DNA from: Anisakis pegreffii
Taxonomy: Eukaryota; Nematoda; Chromadorea; Rhabditida; Anisakidae
Direction of reading: 5' to 3'
DNA length: 64,000 bases
Assembly (NCBI GenBank): GCA_035041965.1
Contig: JAPYMA010000649.1
Location: forward strand, 1-64,000
Shown here: piece by piece, positions 50,201 to 62,550 of the stretch
Layout of the letters: every line of letters starts with the position of its first letter
How positions within the stretch are numbered: position 1 is the first letter of the stretch
Notes under the pieces: model-generated
Database searches by the model: none
Seen by the model: the letters and a program-made list of their open reading frames with translations, nothing else
Told to the model about the DNA's origin: nothing
Made by a program: the position numbers and the translations under genes

Positions 50201-53200
50201 CGTTTGAAATTTACCATGAGAAGATCCGAAGAGAGAAAAGATTATGGGAGGTGAAATGGAGCCATCAGAATAATAGAAAGTTTTAAAAAACCTTTGCAGT
50301 AGATTGCAGTCTTCTGTTGTTAAAACTTTTGCGAACAAACTGCAACTACTCAAGCAAGTAGTGGAAAACGGAATAGAATGTATACAGAACAGTGCTAGGA
50401 TCACAAATGAAATACCTGCTGAACGTGCTGACACAACGACGGTATGGCCATCAATTGACTACTCAGATTCAGGTATCTTGCGACCAAACTATGGATTGCT
50501 ATGCGTTTAGCACCTGCGAATCCACACGATGAATCGACCGCGATCGCTTGTAACGCGAATGAAAGACGAAACAGTTCAACGATCACCTTTATAACAAAGT
50601 TATTGAATTATTCGAATAGTCTGTTGTCAGTAAACAGTTTTGAATAACGCCAAGATTTTGAGCTAAACTTCAACGAGACCGAAAAATTGCTAGCTCAACC
50701 ACATCTAGTTAAAGGATAATATCATGTGAATGAGAAGTGAAATGAATTGAAATAAGAAGAGTGATCACCTCATCAATCCCAACTTCAACACACAACAAAG
50801 CCATCGTACAAAGAACTGCATCAATGTGCTTCATCATTTCCACTTCGTTTGTTTCCGGTATCAAATACACACTTCTAAGTTCAGAACAACCTATATGCAA
50901 CATCAGTACTACTATAATGAATACATAAAAAGAAACAAACTTGTATAACATATTCGTAAATGCAAGCACATGTTTTTGCATGAACATTTGGTCTGCACGA
51001 GAGCACTTCTCAACAGTTAATTGCAAATCGGCAACGTCTGGCAGATAAGGTAGATGCTCAAGCAACGAAACGTTATCATGTCTGCAAATATTATTCCATG
51101 AACCAATCACTCACTCCGCTAATTATTTTCCATCAATTTTCATTACTTCAGTTCTTTAAAAACACTCTTACGCAACATACTCATACGAAAGTGAATGCCA
51201 AATAATGATATTTGCAAACAAACTAAATACTGATGAACAACACAATATTTACTTTACCTATCCAATAATGTATGGAAAATTTGTTGAGTATCAAGACGTA
51301 CAAGAGGATCAGCAACGAGAGCTAACTGCAAAAGCGTTCCGAGAAAAGAATCTGCGAAAATAGTCGCCAGATAAGCAGTTTTGTATTTTGTTGCCACCTA
51401 AACATTCAACTTTTATTACGGAAATGCATTTGTCAAAATCTGAACATAGACGAAAGCATTTGTAGGGATAACAAATAAGCAATAAATGCAAATCAAGAAT
51501 GAGCAAAGAATTTGAATAATTAATACCTTGAGCAATGTCTTCACGAGAACATTTTGTAAAAAAGCATCACCCGGTTTCGACGCACGTCCATCTTCCCCTA
51601 ACTTTGGTATATTACCAACCGTAAACATCATTATTTCCACCTAAACAACAGTATGCATTTCGTAATGACATAGACTTTTGGTATTATAAACATCAGTGGT
51701 TCGCATAAGGGGAGAACTGAGAAGGCTGATAGATTGAACTGCCTTCATATTTTCACAGCAAATATGCCATGTTTTAAAACTGCATGCTTGTGATATCACC
51801 ATGTTTTAAAACTACATGATATACAGGGAAGTGATATCACCGACGAATTGTAAACTTCGTGATAATCACATCGCTTTCTTCATTCTCTTCAGGTTTGTCA
51901 ATCAGGCTCTTTGACGAGCACAGGAAGTGTGTGCAATCAAATGGATTGTCGGAAAGGGGAACAGAGGTTTACCGTATAAGTAAGAAGGGGCATATCGTGA
52001 CAGTTCCTGATATAGATAAACATAATAAATTATCATGACGTAGGGAAATGAAATGAAAAGATAGCAAGTAAAACTGAATGGCGATCATAATCATACTGTT
52101 AACGATAACCTTTTGATAATCTGGAAGTGCGTTTGCGTAATCACCCATCGCATTGATAAGTGTAACTTGATAGATTTTTTCTTCTTCTGCTGAAGGACAT
52201 TCTTTGGACAGTTGAAATTCAACCGACTGACGTAAGTGTTTTAGTAGTGAATTGAATATGCCTATAAAGAAAGGTCACATAACGATTACAGCATATTCAT
52301 CCCACAACAAACTTTCTAATTCAAATCGATGTTATTTTTTACAATGTTTTTCCTTTCAACTGATGTGATTCTACATTTGAAGAAATTACTACTAATTATG
52401 GAATCATTCAGCTTCAAGACTAACTGTAAAAGGTATTATATTGTATGTACGCATCTGATCGAAAATATTCTCAAAATATATAACGTAAGTTCGATGAGTA
52501 TTGATGATGGCTAAACACTCAGAATGAGTCTGCGCCAGGCAGCTGATTAGTTTGAGGAGATAAAAGACTGATACCAAGAAGCGACGGTCCAATACTTGTT
52601 CCAGCAATTGAAACAATACTCGATAAGACAGTTGCAATACCAATACGAATCGAAGCATTCGAATTGGACATATTTTCCAGATGATTTATCAACGCCTTCA
52701 ACGATCATTCAACGATTGAAAAATATTAAACCTACTAGTGAAAAGCATATTACTACAAACAACAGTTAAGATATGCATACCTGAATGACAAAGCATGGAT
52801 CTTTGATACTGTACATGATTGCACGGAAAGTCATCACAGCAAACGTTGCCGGCGGTTCCCACTTTTTGTGCAGATCGCAATGTTTTAATACCGGTTCTAA
52901 CACAGAAATCAAGCCGAATGGTGCTTTGGCCATGAGTTCTCTGCAAAGATTGATTAAGTGATAGATTATAAAATAAAAGTATTACAGAATATAAAAGTAT
53001 TGATCCATTCATTAAAAAGTCAACTGAGTCGTACATCAACCAAATCAACCGTAAGGTAAATTTGTTGAAGTGAATCTAACATTCATGTCAAATTAGGAAG
53101 GGATACATCTATCACATGGAGAGGAAATCAGTTTCGACGCAAATCTAAACAGCGCACTAAGTATGTTTGCATTCTAAAAAACATGGCAATGATTACATAA

Positions 53201-55145
53201 AATTTATCAAAACCTCAAAAATTGGTCGGATAGTGCTTTCGGACTGTCTGCAACATCATCAACTGCGTATGGTTGATCGAGAAACGGTGCATTTGCGACC
53301 GCCTGAGTGTTTTGCTGACTTTCTACAGAATCTAATTATTGCAAATCATTATTGTTATTGCCGTTTACTATCACAAAAAAATTTATATTTCATCAGAAAG
53401 AACTAATATATACGCATCCAAAGAGCAAAGACGATTCTGGGAAGTTAAAGGAGTGAATAGTCGATTGGATAAATTCAATTTGATAAACTTTCTGTCATAG
53501 CTGAACTTCAATCAAAAACGATAACAATGATCTCATTATTACCAATACGCTTAAACGGATATAACATAATCGCTAACCAAAATTTCCGCTGAAACATAAT
53601 TTACGGTTGAGGAATGAATCGCTCACATCCAATCAACTATCAGAAGTGATTCATTAATCAAATTTTTTTAGCATTCGAAAAACTATTCCAAATGTATAAT
53701 ATAGTGGATGGTGATAATCGTCGTAAGACCCAAAGGAAAAAAATATATAGATCGAAAGGAGAAAAAATATATATAAACCATCATCTTGAAGATTGAACAG
53801 AATTGACGGAACGATTTTGTCCATGTGTTGTTTCTCCCAAATGCTCGCTTGAAGCGGATCTGCGGCCGACTTCCAGAGCACACCTTTAGGGAACATTACA
53901 ATGTTAAATAGCAAGCATCGACAGAACACACACTGTTATATACTCGTCAATCAACGTTCGATGGACAGCAACTATCATTTTAAATGAATATGAATCGAAA
54001 CTAATAACAATGGCAAAAATGGTTATTATTCTAGTCGTATGCAGAAAAACAACTTTTATTCAGATCATATAGAAAACATGAAGTTGTTACCTAGTGACTC
54101 TCATCACATGCTAGGTATTATAGAATTTTGCATTCGATTTTCCCATTCGTTAATGATGTATAAGAAGAGCAATTGAAAAAGAGAACAAAACCTCGAAGGC
54201 CACGCAATCCTGCATATCGAATCGCTTTCGCATTCTCGCCTTGATTCGAATGACACATTGCCGCAAATTTTGATATGAAAAAATCGTACTGTCTGTGATA
54301 AGCTGGCGTATTTTCTTCAATGTGCGCAAAATTAACGAATGAATCTGTTGCCAACTCCTGTAAATTCACAAAAAATATTTAATGAAGAAATTTTTACTGC
54401 GTCTTTTAATCTGTAAAAATACTTAGCAAAATAGACGAAACGTGTAGAATGTTAAAAATGAATGAAAAAGATCCCTCATCGATGACAATAATTGGAATGA
54501 ACTGTTTTAAAAAATTCACATTTCGATATGGTTACCTCCATTTCAAAATTGTTTGTCTCGAGCAATTTTTGAAGCATTTTTAAGAAACTTTCGATGAACT
54601 GATTCAAACTCGACAAATCGTGGCAACTCTGCAGCAACTGGTCCATTGCTTCAACTGAGATCTGCAAAAATTAATATGAGAACAAAGTGATGGAGCAAAA
54701 AGCTTTTTAATATTAATCAACACGAAAAGACGACAGACAATATTATCATATCACTGACAAAGATAAACAGAATGCAACATGTGAATTGCTACTACAATTC
54801 GAATTTTCATCTCCGAAACAAGGATTGACATCACTGAAAATTTAGCAGCCAAAAGTCAATTAATTCCACTTGAATGGCTTTGTAATTATGAGGCTTGTAA
54901 ACTAAGTCAGGGCTCAGAGTTCGGAATTTGATTAATCTGAAGTTTTGCTTAAAATCTCTCAAAAAATTATTGAAGACAAATGCAGCTATTTCAAGACCTT
55001 GACTTGATTATATCGCTGCCGATACAGATCTCTTGACATACGCCAAACGATATATTCACCAATCCGAACCAATTTCTCTGGCTGAGAAATTGCGTAAAAT
55101 GTCAGTTTTTGCATGTTTCCATGGATCAACCCTTCAGTTAACGAT
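47271..55145 (-). CDS. efr-3: EFR3 / rolling blackout family plasma-membrane protein, 5' exon not found
   Basis: EFR3 anchors the PI4-kinase III alpha complex (with TTC7) at the plasma membrane for PI4P synthesis. Exons: 55145-54998 (MQKLTFYAISQPEKLVRIG), 54661-54536 (AMDQLLQSC), 54357-54192 (HIEENTPAYHRQYDFF), 53883-53779 (WEKQHMDKIVPSILFN), 53331-53214, 52940-52781 (AVMTFRAIMYSIKDP), 52695-52575, 52261-52110, 51640-51527 (EIMMFTVGNIP), 51397-51258 (FADSFLGTLLQLALVADP), 51081 to about 50945 (LPYLPDVADL), about 50891-50769, about 50584-50416 (YLNLSSQLMAIPSLCQHV), 49603-49418, 49317-49014 (SIDWTPP), about 48807-48707 and 47486-47271 (ELKMPESFVY, stop). Each matches human EFR3 in order and most joins agree in phase. 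The 51081/50891 join is unclear because the frame stays open across the gap. The short first exon, which in the family carries the Cys-rich palmitoylated N-terminus, should lie upstream of 55145 but was not seen. Intron 48706-47487 holds a foreign-looking block. Confidence 0.96.
47640..48110. other. G+C-richer block inserted in an efr-3 intron
   Basis: This stretch has markedly higher G+C and few A/T runs (CAGCCGAAAGAGGTAATCC, CAAGGAGGTGGTGGGCGGTA) compared with flanking intron DNA. The efr-3 exons on either side (48807-48707 and 47486-47271) join directly to give an unbroken family match, so it is not an exon. It may be a fragment of a retroelement or another repeat. A plus-strand frame of 63 codons has no recognisable domain. 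Confidence 0.5.
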
Positions 55146-55147
55146 CT

Positions 55148-55190
55148 AGGATTATCATTACTATCGTTATTATTATTATTATTATTACTG

Positions 55191-55236
<46 letters not shown>

Positions 55237-55258
55237 CATTATTATTATTATTATGACT
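55148..55258. repeat. ATT microsatellite directly upstream of an efr-3 exon
   Basis: About 30 ATT triplets with a few ACT, GTC and ATC interruptions end at the acceptor of the efr-3 exon at 55145. On the minus strand it would read as poly-Asn, but it lies outside the conserved protein and is treated as intron. Confidence 0.9.
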
Positions 55259-56236
55259 ACAGATTATGAACAATCTCATAACTCCATTGTTCCTTCTTCA
55301 CTGCACAGAAGTTTGCTTACAAAGAAAAACTGATGAACACATATATACTTTGAATGAAAGCGCTTAAACGAGGTTAAAGAAGGTCTATAATATAAATGAT
55401 AGTAAAAGTGATGCAGGAACAGTATTAAGCTTGTTGCAATTGTAGATTTGAAAACTAAAGAAATAGTGATTGGCTAGTAATTGAATTTAGCAACATTCAT
55501 AAGTGAATATGAGAATACCTAGGATATATGGCGTCAACGAGTCGTCGATATCGTGGCTTACACGGTGCGCAGCAAAAGACAAATCCATCCATTGTTGAGT
55601 TAATTATGAACCTTTGTGTACCATCCCCTTCGAATCGTCGTCTATAACTTGTCACTAATATTATCACGGTTGTTTTTCATCCAGCATAATAACATTCTAC
55701 GTGAAGCATACACATTGACCCTTACGTGACCCGATCGAAATACGTATCTGCGAAAAAATACTTCGGTTGCAATTCCAAGAGCTGGTGGGTGAAGCATCAG
55801 TGAACTTTCATGTTCACGTACATTGGTCTCGGAACATTAGTCCAATAAGGAATCAATGGTGCCAATTCAATTTGTGAAACGGATGACCCGACAAATGGAC
55901 CCGCGGCAGTTGACGCCGTGCTAGTCGGTCATCCAAACTTCGCTTAGGTTCGCACAGACATGCACTGATTAGGGATTTTCTGTTTCGCTTGAAGTATAAA
56001 ACATGGAATAATCGAAACTGTCGTCACCCTGGGAAAATTCATAAGCAAGATGTATGCAATCTTGTATTTGAGATTGAGTACCCCAGAAAAATGTAATAAA
56101 CTTTGACTGTAAATGATAAGTTACGGGAGTTGCACCGCTTGGCATAATCAGGCGTGATATTCAATTTTCCACATATGCCTTCCTTTCATTGTGACCAAGG
56201 CGGTGAGAAGTATTTTGGAGGCGATCCACCAAGTAA
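55259..56236. other. No gene recognised (probable efr-3 first intron)
   Basis: This stretch should be part of the first efr-3 intron or its 5' flank. I could not find the expected Cys-rich first exon or any other coding segment. 55720-56000 is less AT-rich than the flanks but shows no domain. Confidence 0.4.
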
Positions 56237-56679
56237 CCGATCGATCTGCTTAAAGACATTACCTAAACATTTCGACTAAAGACACTTTACCTAAACGGAC
56301 ATTTTGTAACGGAAGTCTTGCCCAAAACGCGTGCGAGATTGTTAGACCTGTCCGTTCAGAAGATCTTGGGGATGTCCATATCGTAGTTTGGTATTAGAAC
56401 ACTTGTACATGTGAATATTGGTGATTCTGATGTCTTCAATCAAATTCAGATTTTGACCAATGAAGTTACCAAGAGCAAACAACTCGTTTAGTTCATCTTT
56501 ATTATCGGTGATGGACAGCTTACTTCAGCAGTCTCTTTCAAGGAAATATGTTTGGATTCATACACAACACATTTCCCATAAAAAATAACAAATGTTATTT
56601 GTTATTAATTATGCACGTCAGAATACATGAAATTACGTAAAATGCTGACGATAACAACGTTCATGGTAGCAATAACAGC

Positions 56680-56985
56680 AACAACGTATGATAACTACTA
56701 GCAGCTATAATAACAATAACAATAGCAATAAAATAATTGGTAATAGCAATAACAATGTTAATAATAACAGTAACTATAATAAAAGTAGTAAGAATAATAA
56801 TGACAGTAATAATAATAACAACATCAATTATAATAACAAACGTGACAACAATAAAGATGACAGTAATAACAATGATAATAATAGTAATAGTAATAATAAT
56901 AATGACAATGATAATAAAAAAATAATGACAATAATAATAAAGGTAGTAAAAATAATAATGATAATAAGGATAGCAACAAGAGTTA
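56680..56985. repeat. Degenerate AAT/AAC microsatellite inside the MULE element
   Basis: Runs of AATAAT, AACAAT, AGTAAT and GACAAT triplets extend for about 300 bp. The overlapping open frames on both strands (poly-Asn/Ser on plus, poly-Ile/Val/Leu on minus) are artefacts of the repeat. Confidence 0.9.
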
Positions 56986-57063
56986 ATAGAAATTGATTTA
57001 ACAGAAATTGCGATCTGAAGCAACTGCATAAAAAAAATTTCAATAGAAATTTAACACTTCAAT

Positions 57064-57830
57064 TTAAAAAACAACTGCCTTATGCCATCCTTCGAGCGAA
57101 TTATTAGTTCGCGGAAAGTGCTGTGATACTTTTTCATGCACATTCCACAACTGTTGCGCAGAAAGCGATTGTCCTCTTTGCCCTCTCTGCGCAACACCAA
57201 TCCATGTCGATTCAAAATACGTCAAGAAGTCTTTGAGAGTATCATCTAAGCTTTCGTCTAACGATCACAAGAATTGCTCGAATACGGTATCCACGTCGCA
57301 CAGTCACACGAACGCGAGTGCATGCAAACATTCCATTTTTGGGACAATCAGTGTACAAGCTGCTGAACCCCTAACTTTGAATCTTCCTCGTCATGTTGAT
57401 GCAGCACAAATGGTTCCGCGCGCGTTGCATACCCTAGTTCCCGTGTGAGAATGCTACCATCCGGGAGCGCCCTTTGACGCCGAACCATCCTGTATAAAGC
57501 CTGCCTACTCGGTAACAAGCCTGCTGCATCTACTGGATAATTCTCCGTACAATTTTGCACCACAGATGATGTTCGCTCATCTGATGACAACGCCCGTTCC
57601 TTCATAGAAGCTATCGCTTTAATGGCATTGTTCCTGGCCGAGGACGGCGGGTGATTATGCCCTGGAACACTTCCTTTTACGTCACCGTTGACAGTTATCA
57701 AAGATCCCTTACACTCTGCTCTCTTTTCACACCTCCAGTATTCGACATTTCCAACTTTTCGATTCACTACGTATGCATATCCGTCCAATAATAACTTTCT
57801 GCCTCTCCTTGTGTTGTTGACGAATTCCAT
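57064..57830 (-). pseudogene. FLYWCH zinc finger plus MULE transposase C-terminus, core deleted
   Basis: The open frame starting MEFVNNTRRGRKLLLDGYAY at 57830 runs to 57348. It shows a FLYWCH-type finger: GRKLLLDGYAY, YWRCEKRAECKG (two Cys) and the GHNHPP His pair. It is followed by a region with RQALYRMVRRQRALP, as seen after the finger in such transposases. A second fragment, 57258-57064, in another frame, reads LKDFLTYFESTWIGVAQ and later FPRTNNSLEGWHKAV. This is the characteristic C-terminal end of the MULE family. The several hundred residues with the DDE catalytic core that should lie between are missing, so the gene cannot produce an active transposase. The FLYWCH part alone could still be translated. 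Confidence 0.75.
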
Positions 57831-58040
57831 TTTATGAACTGAAAATAAAAGTAACAGCATGAGCTTGGAAGAGCGATTCAGGTGAAAGTGGATGATTCGT
57901 TGAAGAGGAGGAAACCGAGAGGCAAGCAATTTCCACTACTGCAAAAATCAAAGCTATTACCCCTCGATCGAAATTATCACTTTGATGCAGCGGTGGCTAT
58001 GCACTGATGTCGTTCGTGATGAAGAGATCATTATTTCTGT

Positions 58041-58307
58041 GACCGGTCAATCTGCCTAAAGACATTTAGCCTAACGACAGTTTGCCTAATGTCACATTGC
58101 CTAATGGACAGTTTGCCTAATGGTCGGTTTGCCTAACGGACGGTTTGCCTAACGGACAGTTTGCCTAACGAACAGTTTAGCTAACTTGCGGTTTTTTAAT
58201 GGATATTTCACCTAATAGGCAAACTGTTCCTTAGGCAAACTGTCCGTTAGGCAATGTACCTTTAGGCAAACTGTCGTTAGGCGAAATGTCGTTAGTCAGA
58301 TTGACCG
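58041..58307. repeat. Foldback ladder of GCCTAACGGACAGTTT repeats
   Basis: From 58041 the motif TTTGCCTAACGGACAG and variants repeat about seven times at 16-20 bp spacing, then from about 58212 the same motif returns in reverse complement (TTAGGCAAACTGTCCG). The outer ends are ACCGGTCAATCTG and CAGATTGACCGGG. The whole block can fold into a long hairpin and forms the right terminus of the MULE-type element. Confidence 0.85.
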
Positions 58308-61300
58308 GGTACCCGTTAATTCTGACAGTGAATTATGTTGAAGTTTGCTGATATTTGTGTTATGATTTGTATTGCAATTTGATAATAATTGTGATTTAGC
58401 ACATATTATACTTTGCTCGAATTGTGCTCGGTGAATCCGTCAGAAGATCTGTAGGAAGTTCAACTATTTCATCAAACGGGTTTCAATGATGTCGTATTTA
58501 TTCCTGTTGTAGTATTTTTGCTGGTATTTAATGTAAATACATTGAGTTTTGTTCGATAAATCTGTCCCATTTTTATCAAGTTTTCGCAAAGCACCGAATC
58601 TCGGCAACAAAATGATACATCTTCCTTGCTAATTATTTCAGAGAATTTCAGTATATATCAATTGTGACTATTGAGTACACACCAACCTCACCACTAATTA
58701 CTCCAAATAGCATAACACTCGTAACTTGACATTCTGGGTAACCTTTTTTTGCAAACTGATGAATCACGGCTATAAGAGTGTTGTTAATTTTTCCCCACCG
58801 AAGACAACTATGTATCGTTTATTTTTTCGTGTAGTTCAGCTGAATATTCTCGTTCAAACTACATTATGACTTCGCGGTCATTTCTGTTCTATTCTACCAT
58901 TAATGTTTTGTTTCGATGCTTTTCCAACACACATATCTGTTTTCAAAGCTATATTGAGCCTAGTTAAAAATTTATTTTCAGAGGAAATTCTGGAGTCGGA
59001 TATGATATTGAGTTTTTTGCCCAAAGTCCCCGTTCAAGACTTCCTTTTCAGAGCGACCACATTTCGGGACCCTCAACTGCAAATTTTATCCCAGACTTTT
59101 TTCCTCCCCCGCAACATACTAGTTGATACTATTTTTATGTGCTCTTATTAGTAAACATACTTAAAGGTTGAGGTCACATTCAAAAAAGTAGCAGTGCTAA
59201 CGAAACTGACATGTAAATTAAACATCTGCACTGGTCGAATTGTACTGAACCAGGATAAGATTCATATACTTTATGCAAAACAATAACAACTCATTTGATA
59301 AATTTGTGGATGACAACAATGAACGCTTGTTGCAGATTGTATAAACGATATCCTAAAATAAAATATCTCCGCAATAATAAGCTCAAAAAGATCATTTCAC
59401 AAGATCATCGCAGATACCGTACTTGAGGTTAATACAGCGAAATTAAATGATGGCTTTACATAAGCAATTAACCGTAATTTCCATAAAACAACAATGTCGC
59501 AATAATACGAAAAATAGCAGTGTCAATAACATCCTGAGTGCATTCGTCCAATTGCTCGCCTTAATATGTCAAACCTTGCAATAAACATCAGCGCGTTATA
59601 ATGACGGCATCACAATCAAAATATAACAAAGAGCAATAATTTAAAAGCGTGTTACTGACCAGATATACTTATTTCAATCCAGTGCATTGCCTGGCTCAGA
59701 TTCCTCGAATTAAATTTATTGATTAACCGCCTAATGCTATCTTTTAAAAGTTTATGGGATATTTCACGAGCATGCTGTTGATCAACACATTCAGCCGGCA
59801 ATCACGATAACGTAAAGGTGGGTGAAGTTTATGAGCACAAATTTCAGTGCTGCGTCAATATTAAAGCAGAAGCATGATCCATAAAGCGATCAATTCTATA
59901 ATCATTACCTATGAAACGAAATTATCAGATGTAAAATAGCCGAGAGAACATTAATTATTCAACTGCATTATTTTCACATCCCTTTGCTCTTCAAAAGGAA
60001 TCCTCACACAATTTCCAATCATGGAGCGCCATCTAAACAGAAACTTTCAATGCTATAAAAGTAAAGGCATGAATAAAACGCATTATAAGAAAGTTTTTTG
60101 AGGAGCTTTCACAAAGGCATGAAGAAAACGCAAGAAATTTTTGAGATAAATCTACAAACAGGTCAGCCGTTTCGACAACTTTCGATAACATTGATGATGG
60201 TTGCTTCAAACTGAATATAAACAACCTCACCTTCACAATACAAAATACAAACAATTGAATCATTCGGAGAGAGTGTGTGTGCAACGGTGATATAACAACA
60301 ATAGCGTATGCTTTAACAATCAATCAAATAAAAATTTGGTGCAAATCAATCAGTGATCTCTTCACTTCCCTGAATGGATGGCACTTTGCCTTTCTCTAAA
60401 CCATTTAACACGCAAACGTCCATCCAGACAACTGAATATCACTGATATGGTTTCATTTGATAAGCACCAGATACAAAGAATTTGAAATCAGAACACCCGC
60501 TTAAAAATGCTTGAACAAATTGGTATAACCATAATAATAACAACGTTTAAAAGTATCAAAACAACTTAAGGTATTCAAGTACAGTACAGTAAGTACACCG
60601 TTTTAATTCCACTCCCTTTCAATAAACCCCACTTAATAAACTCAACCACACTCAATTCATGTTCACCTTCAGGCGATTTTTGGCTAGGAATACGCTAGAT
60701 ACGATTCTAAAGTGACCTGAAAGGATGCGGATACTGATCGAATCACTGATTAAGCTTAATAATATTTGCATGTTTTTCTTTGAGATGTTCAGCAATCCCT
60801 TTCCTAGCACAAAAATTTCTGAAGATCCACATATCGTACCTCAAAAGACCTAACTTATAAGAGCATAGGGAACTCACAAGCTTTCAAGATTTTAATCAAG
60901 GAAATAGAGCACAGTATACAAGAGGGTAGTATAATATGAAGAAACATTCAACAAATTTTGAGAACAACCACGGCAGCAAAGAACAGAATTAACGACGTTC
61001 TCGAGGATAATTTACACTGTTTCTTTACAAATGAATTTCAGTATTTAAAAAACTGCTTTTCAACTAGTATTTTTGTTAGTCATTTTTACGACATGAATAA
61101 ATGTGTGATGTAGCAGCGCATGCGACTCAATTTCCTAGTGTTTTTGAATATTTCTTTCTTTAAAGACTCGTTCTTCTATTTTTTAAAGATTTGAAATCTT
61201 TGAATATCAGCTAGATTAGATCTAGCTGATATTCAAAGAAGAACAATGAACTTATATTACGGAAGCTTGAAATGAGTGCTATTTTGATGGTCCATCCATT

Positions 61301-62550
61301 CTAGATCCTCGTTAATATTCTTTTATACTTCCATCTGCAACTCTCAACGATGAACTTCTCAATTGATTCATTCCTAGTTCTCCGAACTAAATCTCAGAAA
61401 CATTCTCATTGCGACGCTCATGTACACTGATCTATGTCTTAATTTCTGTCATATTTCAAGAAATACAGTTCTAAAGTTCTCTGACCAGTGTTTCGTATGC
61501 TTACCTAACCCAGTCAGGACGGCATATTGTAGATAGTACACTAGCTCATCTCGACGAAAGAAGGCAGTATAAAGTTTTCATCTGAAAAATCATCATCGCC
61601 TCGACAAAGGATTCGAGGTAGAACCTAACTTTTATTTTGATCACATCGAGCGAAAACATTGCTAGAATCTTGAGCTAATTGTGAGCGACTAGGCTAACCA
61701 TGACTACTGCCTTTGTTTTTATTTTTGAGTTTAAAGCTTGATGTGATTCACTGAGGAAATTCTGAAGTTGATAACCAAATCAGCAGTGAAATATTCTCTT
61801 TTAGAAGAAAAAGGGTTTAGAGCGCATGCACGGCTGCCTTCCGATCGAACGAAGTCATCTTCCCTTCAATTTCACTGCAGCACTTTACCATTTGTAATGA
61901 GCATTACGCAAACAATCAAAATTCTAACTTCAAAAAGCAATGTGCATCACAACATGACCGGAAAACTCTGTGACGCGTACAGCATGAAGTGCCAAATCTA
62001 GGCTCAACACTATGGTGAAAAAACGCCTTGTTGACTGAAAATATGATAATAAAAACCGAAAGAGTGACGCATGGCAAAAATACATACACGTGAAAAGATA
62101 TATAGTACCAGCTTGTAATACTGCTACGGACAGTTAAAACGGACTGAGCCACAACTATAACAGTTAATAAGTAAAATATAAAATTAATCGATATGGTAAC
62201 AGAGGCTGCTAACTCCTTACTGCCAAACCTATTAAAACTCAATGCAACACCGTAAAAGTAAAACCGAAACTAGAACTTTCAATTCATTCCTGATTTACTC
62301 AAATCCCTTCTGAACGAAATGAGAATGAGCACAAGAAAAGTCCCCTGAAGGAACTAAATGATCAACTGCCAAATAAATTGCTCTTTGCTTCATTCATCAT
62401 TGCCATGAAATCGAGAACCCTAATGGGACAAAACAGGTGAGATAAGTTAGCCTATGGAATTACCGACATGGTTCAAAGGAAGTGAAACGACACTGATAAT
62501 AAGCCGAAAGTGGTGAGCAGTACATAAATTTATTATGTAAAACAGCAATA
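58308..62550. other. Intergenic region, no gene recognised
   Basis: No exon with family similarity was found on either strand. An 82-codon plus-strand frame at 58903-59151 has neither a domain nor flanking splice logic. The missing efr-3 first exon and promoter may be here. A perfect 19 bp hairpin is at 61198-61238. Confidence 0.45.
61198..61238. repeat. Perfect 19 bp inverted repeat with 3-base loop
   Basis: CTTTGAATATCAGCTAGAT is followed by TAG and then its exact reverse complement. No T-run follows on either strand to suggest a terminator. It may be the remains of a small palindromic mobile element. Confidence 0.85.

Larger units (their letters stand above)
56237..58307. mobile_element. 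Internally deleted MULE-type DNA transposon with FLYWCH finger
   Basis: The right side (58041-58307) is a foldback of inverted ladders ending CCGGTCAATCTG. The left end at about 56237 has a related CCGATCGATCTGCTTAAAG followed by ACATTACCTAAAC steps. Between them are a minus-strand FLYWCH protein and the C-terminal end of a MULE-like transposase, but no catalytic core. A poly-AAT microsatellite lies at 56680-56985. MULE elements with FLYWCH fingers are known in animals; the boundaries here are inferred from the shared terminal motifs. Confidence 0.7.

Noticed and set aside
9874..55145. An operon of rict-1, capg-2 and efr-3
   Set aside because: They share a strand, but the gaps (about 0.76 kb and 1.1 kb) hold no clear intercistronic signal, and nematode operon genes are usually much closer. 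Trans-splicing data would be needed to claim it.
56688..57043. Poly-Asn and poly-Ile/Val/Leu open frames on both strands
   Set aside because: Produced by the AAT-type microsatellite; no unique protein sequence.
58903..59151. 82-codon plus-strand open frame
   Set aside because: No recognisable domain, no upstream acceptor or downstream donor that extends it, and no neighbouring coding segments.
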